Positions 1 through 12,800 of a stretch of 64,000 nt of DNA are shown one piece after another. Position numbers and translations under genes: made by a program. The notes beneath the pieces are model-generated. The model was not told the DNA's origin and ran no database searches. It saw nothing but the letters and a program-made list of their open reading frames with translations. This DNA is from Aptenodytes patagonicus. Lineage: Eukaryota > Chordata > Aves > Sphenisciformes > Spheniscidae. Where the stretch lies: NCBI RefSeq assembly GCF_965638725.1, contig NC_134951.1, positions 2,418,001 to 2,482,000 on the forward strand. Reading direction: 5' to 3'. Position 1 is the stretch's first letter. Each line of letters opens with the position of its first letter.

Positions 1-1759
1 CGTGATTTACAACCAGATTGAACATCAGACAATGCACGATACTGTTAAAATAAAATTTAAAAAATAATTTCTGTGCATTTTTAAATACAGTAAGAAGGAA
101 GAAGAGAAGCCAGGCTTGATGTTGCAGTCCAAGGAGCTGCACGGGCACGTAGCCTAGGGGGACCTTTCTGACACCTGCCTTTCTCAGCACAGGCAAGTTC
201 TCATTTGGCCTCATTCACTAATTAAGCGTCAGATCCTGGCTCAGAGAAAAGGTGCTCAGCCCTTGGAGTTAAGTGGTGAGTCACAGCGGCAGTTAAATAT
301 GCCCGGCACCTCTAATGACTCATGGGTCAGGTGAGAGGAGCAAAATGACAGGGAGCAGCAATTCTCATTTGCATGTGTATTTTACACCTTCTTGGTTCAC
401 TGTCCTCACGAAAGAGCAAAGGCAGCCGCAATCAGTGATCAAGTCAACACTTTGGCTTGATGGGAACAACTCCCAGAGAAAGATGTATTTCTCTAGCGCA
501 CAAAAAGAAAAATCTACCTTATAGTGCAGTAATTACAAATCTCCTCCTAAAGAAGGGAAGCTTATCACCAAGTCCACAACCTTGCTTGATAGGCATCCAG
601 AATTGCACTGAAGTCTCCTAAGTGGTGTTCTCAGCAGATAAAAATTAAAACTGCCCAGTCTTGTTGCACACCCTCTACAAAACAGAGATCCCCTCTGGCT
701 CTGCAATTCTTTACTCATTCCTCAGCCAACTTATTTCTCAAGCATACCGAAGCGCCTCAAGCAAAGACTTCTGTCTGAGTAGTCTAAAAAGTGTTTATTA
801 CCTCAATAGGGAGGTCCTACAGAAATATTAAACACCAGCAACATTTTCTTGGGGAAGCAATTTCCTTCCTCCACTCGCGACAGAGTCGCTATGAAAGCCC
901 AGCAGTTTATCTTTTTAAAAATCACACTTTTGGTTGGCGAGTTCATGTATGTAAATACGGTCACTTCTACACTCGTGTTCTGTTCATACATCCATAAAAC
1001 CCAAAATCTTAACTCACTTGAGATCCACTCATGCAAAAATGATCTCCTACCGCTTTATAAATACAGGTATAAAGGGAGTTCTTCACACCTCCCAAGTTAG
1101 ATGCCCAGTTTACCTGGAAACAGTTTAAAGCAGCAACCTAGCTTAGATGTTCTGAGCCATCCCATGAAGATCCTGCTCTCTCCACTGCCTATAAAGCCAG
1201 TTTCAGACTTATTTAGTCGGCAGCAGCTGGCTAGAGCAGTGCCCCACTTCCCTGAGACAGATCACTCCCGGTCCCACATCACTTCTCTCACATAGGCACT
1301 GCTGGGTTTGCAGCTGTGTGATTTACCACAGGGACAGATTCACCACAAGGCTCCGAATCTGTAAGAAAACCAGAAGCCAACTCAGAACATCAGCTGGAGT
1401 CCAAGGGCCAACACAATTTGAGGACTTATTTCTTTAGTCAGACTTGCAGTGCCGGTTCCTGGTGAGGAACAGTAGATACCTCCATGGCAGGCTACGGTCG
1501 TACCGTACTGGTTGAAACTGCAGAGAGTCACATCCTTTTTATCAGATTAACTGGGACCAGAAGCTGCAGCAGGCTGATCAAGACAAAGTATTATATGAAG
1601 AAAATTCAAAATTACGTCAAGAGGAGGATGCCAGATTGATGAGCCCTGCAGTGCCGCACAATTCAGACCGTATAGGTCAGCATATCACTGCCACTGGAAA
1701 AACAGCATTGGACATAGAAGCAGAGCTCGAGTTTAGGACAAAGAAATGACTGGACAAAA

Positions 1760-1782
1760 GGGGGGGGGGGGGGGGGGGGGGG
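1760..1782. repeat. poly-G run, 23 nt
   Basis: An uninterrupted run of G on the plus strand inside ELP3 intron 7. On the ELP3 coding strand it is poly-C. Its length is likely to vary or be mis-sequenced. Confidence 0.9.
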
Positions 1783-3607
1783 AAGCGTTCACAGTTAGGT
1801 GCACTGAAGCCTATATAGATAGATGCTGTACTGGTTTAATCAAAGGTCATGCTCAGAAAGACTTTTTAAGAAGTATCCTGGCTGAAGGTCTTTTTCCCCC
1901 ATTAGGGAATCACTGTACAAAATCTAAAATTAACTAATGATTTGCACAAGGAGGAAAAATTTCAAGGCTACTATAATCACATTCAAAGTAAGGGGTGAGA
2001 GAGACCAGATCTCAGGTTACCACCTAACACAGTGCCCACAACATAAAACAAGTAAAATATTGTCAGTATTCCCCATGTAGCATGGCTTCTGTTGATGGAA
2101 GTAGTGAGGGAGAAGGGCTGAATCCTCATGTACAAAGAGACATAAATTCAACCTTGACTGCTTATGCCAAGTGTCATTGATCGTCTTAAAACGCAAGAAG
2201 CACAAAAAGTAACAGGTCTGATTGATTCATCCTGAGCCCAATTTTCTCGCCTCTACAATATTTAGGAAGTGCAACTTGAATAGCTCCCACATACCTCCAT
2301 TTAGTAAGCATTTAACATTAGTTTTATGTTAAAAATATAAACCTTTGTTTATCTGCTGGAAAAAACCCACAAATTGTTAGTGCAGGTTTTCTCACATTGC
2401 TCAATCTGCGTGCTTGCAAGGCAGTACGCTGACTTCAGAGTCACTTCATTTTTGCATGCACTTAAAATTACTTGGTCACACAGTCTGTGTCGTAGTTTCC
2501 TCAATAACTTGCAGAGCAAAGGACAGGCTACTCCAAAAGAAATTTTGGGTCCAGTAAAATTAGCTAGACACCTGCAGCAGACAAAATATGGAATAACCAC
2601 ATCCTGAACCACCTGATGTACGCATAAGCCCAGCACTAATTCGAATAGACAACCTGCAAACTCCACCCTTCTTCCATAACGAGCCGTGTCCTTCTGCGCT
2701 CACAACCAGGGCACTAGAGCAAAAGAAAAGCAATTCTTTTCCCAACTTGTTTGTGATTTTATCTTGATAAAATCCACTCGGAAAGAGCAGCATCGCACTT
2801 TTTGTCTGGTCTTTGAATGACAAGGAAAAAACCCAAAGAAAACCAGCAGAAGCGTTTGCTGCCCTCCAGAGGAAAACCAAATGAAATTACAGCTTTAAAA
2901 CACGAAGGCAGACATGAAGCTAGACAAGGGCTAGTCCTACTCAGTTCTAAAACCGCTTTCTTCAGTAGATGATAATGGTATCAAGGAAAATCCACTGCAC
3001 TGAACAACAACAAGGTAGCAAACTAACTGTCAGTAGGGATGCTCACCTAGTTTTAACAGCTCCAAAACGTCAAATCTTTCCCATTTTTCCTCTCAGTTTT
3101 ATACTGCAGAATGCACTGGGAAGTTATGTATTTAATGACCCAAAGCACACGCAAGTAAACCAGCCTCTGATTTTCCGTTCATCAACTGCAGAATGAGAAG
3201 AGGAGCATCTCCCTCTCACACCGAAATACTGCAAGGGTAACTGCGTTTGAGACTGCAAGGGGCTCGGAGCTCCTGAGCACTGACGCTCTCGGGGGTGAGT
3301 CATCCCTTACGGGAGCTGACATCTGGCCTCCCTCCAAGCCAGGATCAGTTCCCCTTCCCAGCTAAAGGAAATAAATCCCACGGCAATGTGATTCGTCACA
3401 ACTCCAAAGTAAGGTGATGAGGCATAAAAGGTAGAAGTCCAGTTGGAATGCCAAGAAATTAGAAGCAGCTTAGCATTTCCTACACGAGCAAACAGATAAA
3501 CCATGGCCCTGTCTTCTGCCGGTGCTATGCAGTACGCAGAGCAATGCTGCAAGCTGAGCTATAAATATTCTGTGCTTAAGCACATATTTGGATAAATATT
3601 GCCTTTC

Positions 3608-3630
3608 AAAAAAAAAAAAAAAAAAAAAAA
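3608..3630. repeat. poly-A run
   Basis: About 23 A on the plus strand, about 90 bp beyond the exon 7 donor in intron 7. No retrotransposon body is recognisable on its 5' side, so it is treated as a simple repeat. Confidence 0.85.
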
Positions 3631-3723
3631 GAGGCCTGAATTTTTGTCTTCAGTATCTTCTGTTCTTACATCAGTTAAAGAACACTTTTAAAAAATTACT
3701 TTAAAGAAAACCAAGATGCCTAC

Positions 3724-3878
3724 CTGACGGCCTCTGCTACGTTATTGGAAGTGTGACCTGATAAGGCATCGTGAAGGTTTCTGATGAAGTAATCTCTGTA
3801 CTCTTCAGGCAGGGCCATGAATGTTCCACCCATCACAATGAACTCTACTTTATCCACGCTGTGGCCCAACTGCTTCAG
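3724..3878 (-). CDS. ELP3: ELP3 coding exon 7 (last ELP3 exon in the window)
   Basis: Acceptor TTACAG|CTGAAG and donor GTCAG|GTAGGC. The 155-bp exon encodes 51 residues plus 2 nt, from [13 protein letters not shown] through the radical-SAM signature [12 protein letters not shown] and [20 protein letters not shown]. The next expected exon, starting about YSERS, is not found between 1 and 3700, so it lies off the left edge. Confidence 0.96.
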
Positions 3879-6800
3879 CTGTAAAATTAAAAGTACCAGG
3901 GAAAAATTACCGATCAGGGACTTATCTAGAAGACTTCTCTGAAAACCCTGACATTCCTACACTGCATTTCTTTCTTCAGTTGTCATATCTTTTATGAATG
4001 ACAAACCATGAATACTTTTGTACAGATTTCTTATAATTCCCCCCCAAAAAACCTCAAAAATTATTTTTCTACTGCAAGAACAGAGTACAGATACTGAGCC
4101 CAGCATAAAAGGTTGTCTTGACAAAGCAGAATTACTTGAGCCTAGCATCTTGCTGATGGGAGTTACACTGGTTCCAGTTTGAAGCTAGCTTAGATATGGC
4201 CCGTAGAAAAAGGTTCCTCGCATCTGCTTCAATCCATGTAGAATTAACTTTCCTTAAAAACTTGTGGGAGAAAAGGACTACACTGAATCCATGGAGAATT
4301 TTCCAATGGATACGGAGATAAACAGGAAACCAGCCAAAGCAGAACAGGATTGAGAAACTCTTCAGATCTTCTAATTCTCCAGCGGAGACCCCCCAAAAAA
4401 ATCATTTTGGTGGGAAAGCCGCTATTTCAGTACTAAATTCTCCATGTAAGTAATTATCGAGAACTAGCAACTGCCACAAAAGTTCAGTACAATTTTGTTG
4501 TAATAGGGTCTCCTATCAGTGATCAGGTATTGTTCCGAACAGATGACATCTTATAAGAGGTTCAAAACTTGTCATTTATCTAACAGAAATGACTGTTAGA
4601 CAATTAAAAGGTCTAAAAGTAATTCGTCTATGAGGATCGAGTCAGGCTAACGTAGAATTACAGAATCATGAAATGCTGAGGTTGGAAGGGACCTCTGGAG
4701 ATCACCTAGTCCAATCTCTCTTCTCAAAGCAGTGTCAGCTACAGCCGTTTGTTTGGCGCTGTGTCCAGACAGGCTTTGAGTATCTCACAGGATGGAGACT
4801 GCACAACCTCTCTGGGCAACCTGGTCCAGTGCTCGGTCACCCTCACAATTAAAAACTGTTTCCTGATGTTCAAATGGAATTTCTCATGTTTCAGTTTGTG
4901 CCCGTTGCGTCCTGTCCTGTTCTGTCGCTGGGCACCACTGAGAAGAGCCTGGCTCCATCTTCTTAGTGTCTCCCACCAGGTATTTATACACATTGGTAAG
5001 ATTCCCCCAAGCCTTCTCTTCCGCAGCCTAAACAGTCCTGGCTCTCTCAGCGTCTCCTCAGATGCTCCAGTCCCTTCATCATCTTAGTGGCCCTTTGCTA
5101 GACTTGCTCCAGTATGTTCATGTCTATCGTCTTCTGGGCAGCACAGAACTGGACACAGCTCTCCAGATGGGGCCTCACCACTGCTGAGACCAGAGGAAGG
5201 ATCCCTTCCCCTGACCTGCTGGCAACACTCATCCTAATGCAGCCCAGGAGGCTGCTGGCCTTCTTTGCCTCAAGGCCACAACACTGCTCATGGTCACCTT
5301 AGTGTCCACCAGGACCTTTTTCTGTCAAGCTGCTTTCCAGCTGGTCAACCCCCAGCATGTACTGGTGCCTGGGGCTGTTTCCCAGGCGTTTCCCTTTGTT
5401 GAACTTCAAGAGGTTCCTGCCAGCCCATTTCTCCAGCCTTGTCCAGGTCTCTCTGAATGGCAAGCACAACCTTCTGGTCTATCATCCGCTCCTCCCAATT
5501 CTGCATCATCTACAAACCTGCTGACAGCGTGCTCTGTCCCAACACCCAGGTCATTAACAGAGAGGTTAGACACTATGGGGCCCCAATATTGACAGCTGGG
5601 TTCTATCACTAGAGACTGGCCTCCAGCTGGACTTAGTGCTGCTCATCACAACCCTTTCAGCCCACCAGTTCAGGCAATTAAAAGCGTTATCATTATTTTC
5701 ATCACAATCACAATGCATTCCCCTTTCACTGTAAAAATTTACCTGTTCCACTCTGTGTCTTGTCTGGAGATAGGGGTCATACCTAGCCCGAATGGCCCTC
5801 ATGGACGTTGGCTAAAAAACACAAGGAGATCCATTTTGTAAACTTTTATAAAAAAAAAAAAAACCTGCAGTGAAAAAGAACAAAAGACAACTTTTAGCAC
5901 TGAAATGCTAAAGTCTTCAAATCCTAATGGACCCTATAGTCTTCAAACTCACAAGCAGAGAATCCATCCAACTGTAAATTTGAATTTGGCTCCTTAACTC
6001 ATTTTTTTATCCTTGATGGTTAATATGACATAAAGAGAATGACACAATTATTCAAATTTTTAGTGCATTACGGCAGGATGGATAAAGAATCTCTGCAGTG
6101 AGTCTCAAAAAATATTGCAAAAAAAAAAAAAATCACAAACAAAATGTTTTTCAAAATACAAGTTTTTCTGTCCTGTTCATTTCAGTTTTTCTTCACTTGC
6201 ACAACAGTTATCCAAGGAGTATCCTCTAGAACTCGGTCTAAACTTCAAAAATTCTTTCATCTAAACATATTCTTTCAATTGAAATCCCTAATAACTTACT
6301 TTTTATATTACTAGCTGATGTAAGCCTATTAATAATGCTCTAAGATAAGGTTTTCAAGTATCTTGTGTATCCTGGATTTGTTTGGTATTTCATACTGTTA
6401 TATTAAAAGCTCTACAGGATGAGGACTCTTTAAATCATGCATAACTCCCACATGCTGTTAGCATTGAACAAATGAACACAACATATCCAGAACAACATGA
6501 ATTACAAAATAATATAAATATACACAGGATTTTCCTACTTTGCATTAATGGGACAAGTTTCAAGCCACTCAAAAACGGGTAACAGACAAAATCCATTCCA
6601 AAAGGATGCTGCATCACTGTTTACCAAATTAATGCAGATTGTATTTTATCTCATTTTACTACTTTATATCTGTACAATAGCTACGAGTTGTTTTGTGAAA
6701 ACCAGTCACAATAATTTAGTCACAACAAGATCTTTTGCTGTTAAACTTTCGGCATACAACAGGAGAGCGCTATTTTGGTCATATATGTTTAGCGAGGTAT

Positions 6801-9800
6801 CACCGCAGATACAGACGTATAAGGGCACAAATGTAATTTCAGAGGCACTAACAGCTAAATAACGGGCTTTTTTCCAGAGCTTGACCTTTGTTATGTAGGT
6901 TGGACAGGACTGAAAGCAGGTCCAGTTAGGGCAGGATGCTCAGGGCCGTGTCCAGTCAGTGGTTGACTATCTTTAAGAAGAGTTCCCAAAACCTCTCTAG
7001 ATCCCTACTCAAGTGTTTGAACAACTGTCACGTTAAAACATTCTTTTCTTACATGAAGGCACAATTTTCCACGTTCCAACTCATGGTTGTTGCCTCTCAT
7101 CCTTCCACTGGGCAGCTCTGAGGAGTCTGGCACTGCCTTCCCTTAAACCCATATTGAGCCACAAGTAAATCTGTTATGTTTCTGGTTTGGACTGTTTAGT
7201 TCAGAAAATTTTGACGCAGACTGATAACTGCTGTAGGAATCACAGCTAGCATTCACTTCAACAAACTGCACGCAGCAGTGTCCCAAGGGAGACAGCAACG
7301 TCACCTTCAACTGCTCTTACTCACTCCTCGCTTTCCACGGCTGGAGATTCAGATTAACAGCTGTTCCCACACCAGCAAATCGTGGGGTACAGCCACGGCT
7401 GCCGCACTTGCCCTGCTCAGAGTCACAGGCTGCTTGCTCCTGCTCTACAGCGTATTACACGTATACCAGTATAAACAGCAGCAAGGTGAGGAGAAAGAAA
7501 CAACTGCTACAATAATTGAGAAGAATTTCCAGTCTTGTAGTTGAGCTGCTTTAGATCTCGAAGCGTATGAAGTCTGCTTTTGTTTTTTATTCTTGCAACA
7601 CGGGAGAATTTGTAGAAATAAAGAGCAGCCTAACCCGAGTTTATAGAGAGCGTAGGCAATGCATTATGGCGGACCAAAGTAATACCTCATATCCAGTGTA
7701 AGACTGTGTTGAATATTCAAAATCAGAATCAGGTCCGCCTGGGCAGTATCTGCAAATATTAAAAGACAGAAAACAGGCATCAAACTTACGCAATTGCAGC
7801 AACTTAATCTGTCTGAGGTTACGGGGGCACCGAGGGTGCAGGCTGAGCAGACACTGCTCCAACTACCCCATCTCTCACCAGAAACGCAGGGGAACATAAA
7901 TTCGAGACAGCCCGACCACAGCAACATGCCAACCGCTCTCCCGGCGTTCGGGAGCTCTCATATAGGCAAAACCAAGTCCACAAAAGGAAGGCCTCATTAG
8001 CTCAAGCACTACGGTACCTTAAAGCTGCAATACAGCTTCTAGACTAAAGCTGGTTCACATCTGGTCAGCTGAGAGCACAGGATGGATGAATGAATTCCCG
8101 TGTCTCTGCATCACCCGACGTAAATATCGGTACAGACCCAAACGCACGTGCTGAAGACAGCCGTTCTGCGATACCCAGTAACGCTGAGAGGAACTGAGCC
8201 TATGTATGTTTACAAACGCTAAGTACGCAGTGCAAACCAGTTGTTTCATTTAATTTTAATGAGAACGGGATGCCAAAAACCAATTCAGACCTGTCAAATG
8301 ACTAGACCCACATAAAACAACTTGGTAAGACTTACTAGAAGCAAAGTGTACTGTGATCGTATTTCTGGAACACGGCATTATTTTAGGGAGCTGTCATACA
8401 GTTTTGGAGTAATAGTTACACACAGATTATTAGATTTTAGAAAGTAATTTTACAATCAAACAATTTAAATATTTTCCACCATTCTATCAAAAACATCGTC
8501 TCATTTGATGCAAAATATGATTTTTGTTTGGCACAGAAAGACATAGAGATCATCCTGTTACACAATCTGCATTTCTTTTCCAGAAATTTATAGAATTTAA
8601 ATACCTTGATGGTGAGAAAGCTCATTTACATTTGTTTTTTGAACTTAGGAACATGCTATGTAACGAATACAGCATTCTAAGACTACTTCAAAAGAATACA
8701 GTCCATCTACTCTGGATAACTGTACGGCAGTTTGGTATTAAACTACAGTTTCTGTGTCTAGAGGCTTGTTTGAAACTCGTTCTGTGACACAGCAAGACAC
8801 ACTTGCGGCTATCACAGCACGACTGCTGGCCCGGAGAGGAACGGTACACAGCAGAGAGTAATTAAAAGGAATATAAATTTATTCTGAAGGGTCCTGAGCT
8901 TTCTTTTGAGGGCTGTGGGATTAATGATCAATCTCCAGTCATTCTGTGCTCAAAGGCGACCCGAGACAGGAGGGCTGACAACCCCTTCAACGTTAGCTGC
9001 AGGCGCCGAGCGCCTCCAACAGACAAGGTAATAGAGCAGTCAGCCTACTGTTACTCACAGTGAGCAGATCCGAAATGCGCAGGCTAAGATAATGCCATCT
9101 CTATCAAATCAGACACATTCGGTTCACAGTCAAATTGATCAGTTTCCTCACCGCCTGCCCTGCAAACTCAACCCAAGTCAACTGTCACCATTATAAAATT
9201 AACTGCCAAATTACCATGGCCAAATTAATTTGCTGGCAAAAGTTGTGCAACCCAATTAAAGACATTTCATATACGCAATTACCTGGAACGTCTCAAACAG
9301 ACTAGCTGCTCATGCAAAAAGAAGAACAGAGCCAGCTCACCCTGTGTTAGGCACCTGGTAGTGAAATACCCTGATGTTTTGGGTGTGACAAGGCGGGAAA
9401 GAGAAGCGGTGTTTTGAAATGGATGAACTGATATGGTTCGGAAAAAAACAGATGAGATTTCAGGTGCAGAGACTCTTAAGTCAAACAGAGGTAACACACT
9501 TCAAGGTAAACCCAGCTTGGGTTTCTCAATTCAGATAAAACTCGGAAGCTATTCCCTTAACACCACAAGCTCTTGGCAGCTGGAGGCCTTCCCTTCCACC
9601 TGTGCTCTCGTTTCACTCCAGAGCCAGGCAGAGCCAGACTGCCACGCCGAGCAAGTCTTTGCAGACAACACCTGCACCTCCTCGGGTGGGTCTCAGTTCA
9701 GCAGTTTTCAAACTTTGCAGATTGAGCCCCGTTTGTTTTCTGTAATAGTCTTCTCCCATCTGCTCACGGACCCGGTCACATACAACACACCTGCGCACCC

Positions 9801-12800
9801 TGCCACAGTAATACAACTTACATTTGACCATTAATATATTCTCCTGGTTACTACGTTCACAAAAGTGTGTATCTACTAAGGTAAGTAGGGTTTGGCCCAT
9901 GAAAGAAAAAGGTTTCCTCCTTGAAGAAAAAACAAGTAGACTTTTTAGCGTAATGCGCAGGCATCGGCAATCTGCAACTTTGTGCTTGTGCCGAAAGGAA
10001 GCCTGTCCCCAATACAACGCTACTGCAACACTGGATTTATACAGAAATACGGCAGAACAGTCCTCTCGGGTCATCTAAGCTGTCATACTTACACACATAT
10101 GTTGCCTGTAAAGTTAATGTGCGGACACCTGTGTGGTTTACACATCACAGCCACGACAGCGATCTGTAAGAAGCAGAGTTACAGAGGAGAGAAATTATAG
10201 TAATTGCTTCTGAAGTTACTAAAATAAAGTGCATCTTGGAAGGCTATGTATACATGTGCATCTACGAGAGACTATTTAAAGATGTTTTCTGCTTAGTCTG
10301 CCACCTAGAACATCTGTGCGTTAACTCTTGCAGGAGATAACACTGGATAAACAGATAAGGAGTAAACACCGGCACAGGCTGCCCAGAGAGGTGGTGGATG
10401 CCCCATCCCTGGAAACATTCCAGGTCAGGCTGGACGGGGCTCTGAGCAACCTGCTCTAGTTGCAGATGTCCCTGCCCATGGCAGGGGGGTTGGACTAGAT
10501 GGCCTTTAGAGGTCCCTGCCCACCCAAACCATTCTGTGATTCTATGATAACAAATACGTCAAGAAATAGGAATCCTATTATTTAATATTTTCACAATTCA
10601 GAATAAACTGGCAGTATATTATAAAGAACCAGGTGTCTTATACCAAATCTGATTAACCACCTTGCTGGAAAGATGCAGACTGGCATTCGGGTATTCACTA
10701 GGACCGTCTAACGTGCATCTAAAACAGTGCAAGGGTGAGAGCGTGCCACCAAGCACATCAAACACCACCCGGAAGATGAAAATGGGGGAGAGATGAAGAG
10801 AAACAAAAAGATATAAACCAAAGACAACAAAAATAGCTTCCTCCTTCCGCCTAACTGAGCGAAGCCTTTTTTTCCCAGGCTGATCTCAGACAGCTTTTCA
10901 CACGTTAAATGCAAGCATAATGTAAGATGCTATCTTCTTTTTTAAAAAGGACCAGAGGGAAGAAGAGACAGACACACCAAGATTTTTCTAGTGTCCACTA
11001 ATTTGGGGCACCCAACTTGGAATACCTCGTTTTCAGAAATCCTGGTTGGAGTAAGAGTTTAATGAAGTATTCTATAGCCAGAAAGAAGAAACTAAAGAAA
11101 TTAAGGTTTTTTTTGCGGGTGGGGTTTTTTTGTGGTTTTGTTTGGGTTTTTTGGTTGGGTTTTTTTTTTTTTAAGTTATAAAAAGTGAACACTTCCTGGG
11201 ATTTTGGTTTCTGGTTTGTTGGTTTTTTTATTTTTATTAACTTGAGTTGAGGCATGCTACACATACAGTAGGAAAGCTTAAAAACACGCAGCTGAATGTT
11301 AGCTGTACCTCTATTCCTGCTCTCTGCCTGAACTACCTTTCAAAGAAACAGGTTAAATACTAACATTTTACCTTTGCTCACTGAGAGGGCCTGCAGATTA
11401 AGCTGCACTGTTTCTACGACGACTAAAGAGCAAGACATGCTGCTCTGAAACAAAGTCCCCAGACCTCCTCTTTCTCTTCTCCCAAATGCTTTGAAAGCAA
11501 TAGCCCTGCGGGCACAACATGACAGAAAAGGCAGCCTGGAAGCTGGCAATGCAGCCAGTGCATCGTCATTAAAGCTTCTGGACATTCAGTATCCTGGTCT
11601 TTGAAAACAATTAAATACAACTTATTGATGAGAGCAGGGGAGGACGGTGGTGGAGGGAGAGAATGATGTACGTGCTTACCCCGCTAGCAGTCCTTATAGG
11701 CTTGGCCTTCAGCTTTGGCACCAGCACCTTGCGGTACTGCGGTGGGACCGCGGCAATGATGTCAACCAAACGCGGCTGCGCTGAAAGTCCGTACTTTGCT
11801 GACGTCTTGGTTTTCAGCCTGAAAGCAGAAATACCTCAAACTAACAACTCCATTCTGTCTTGCATACCCGTATTCCACAGCAGCGCTATCGTAGTACCTT
11901 TGGGTTACGTGGAGATCTAGGTAGGTTCTCCCAGTTTGCCTTTCCAGGTAACTTATTTGTGATAGGACAAGAGGAAACGGCCTCAAGTTGCGGCAGGGGA
12001 GGTTTAGATTGGACGTGAGGAAAAATGTCTTTACTGAAAGAGTGGTTAAACATTGGGACAGGCTGCCCAGGGAAGTGGTTGAGTCCCCATCCCTGGAGGT
12101 GTTTAAAAGACGTGTAGATGAGGCGCTTAGGGACATGGTTTAGTGGGCATGGTGGTGTTGGGTCGACGGTTGGACTCGATGATCTTAGAGGTCTTTTCCA
12201 ACCTTAATGATTCTATGATTCTATGATTTAAAAAGCACACAGTAATTCCTTGCAACAGCTGCGTTGTGTATTAAGATACCAAAGTCCAAATAAAGTTGAT
12301 ATGCAACAATTGCCAATGTTTTGAGTTTCTGTACACTTTACTTCTAAGTATGATTTTATCAAAACGTTGTGAAAGCTGCCCACAGACTCTGGCTTACCCA
12401 TTTTCAGCGACTTAAATCGTTTCATAAGACTTCCATCTGATTAACCCCTACATATGCAGACTCTAGCTGACTTAACTTCTAAGACATTCATGTCAGTTAT
12501 TTCCAGCATCAGCAAAAAGTTGGCAATTATATCATGTAAATGAAATAGAAACAGTGGGAGAAATTCAGGTTTTATTATTCCACGTATGTAAAGAAGGAAG
12601 AACTTCCTGTAAACAACAACTTCATTTATAACACACTGCTAAGAAAATCTGATTTAAACTTTATCCCTCAATTAATCTCTCCTTTCCCTGATGGAACTGA
12701 CTTCCGCACTACTGAAGGATGAACACAGGTGGAAACACAAAAAGGCAATGACAAGTTTCTTGGACTTTTTCACCAATACAACCCATTTTGTTCTCTGAGC

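Larger units (their letters stand above)
1..3723 (-). other. ELP3 intron 7, partial
   Basis: Non-coding sequence downstream of ELP3 exon 7. It holds a G run (1760-1782), an A run (3608-3630) and one unassigned open stretch on the plus strand (1516-1749). I see no exon, RNA gene or young transposon here. Confidence 0.7.

Noticed and set aside
9613-10074. 153-codon minus-strand frame in ELP3 intron 4
   Set aside because: It lies directly behind a clear exon 4 donor and shows no family resemblance.
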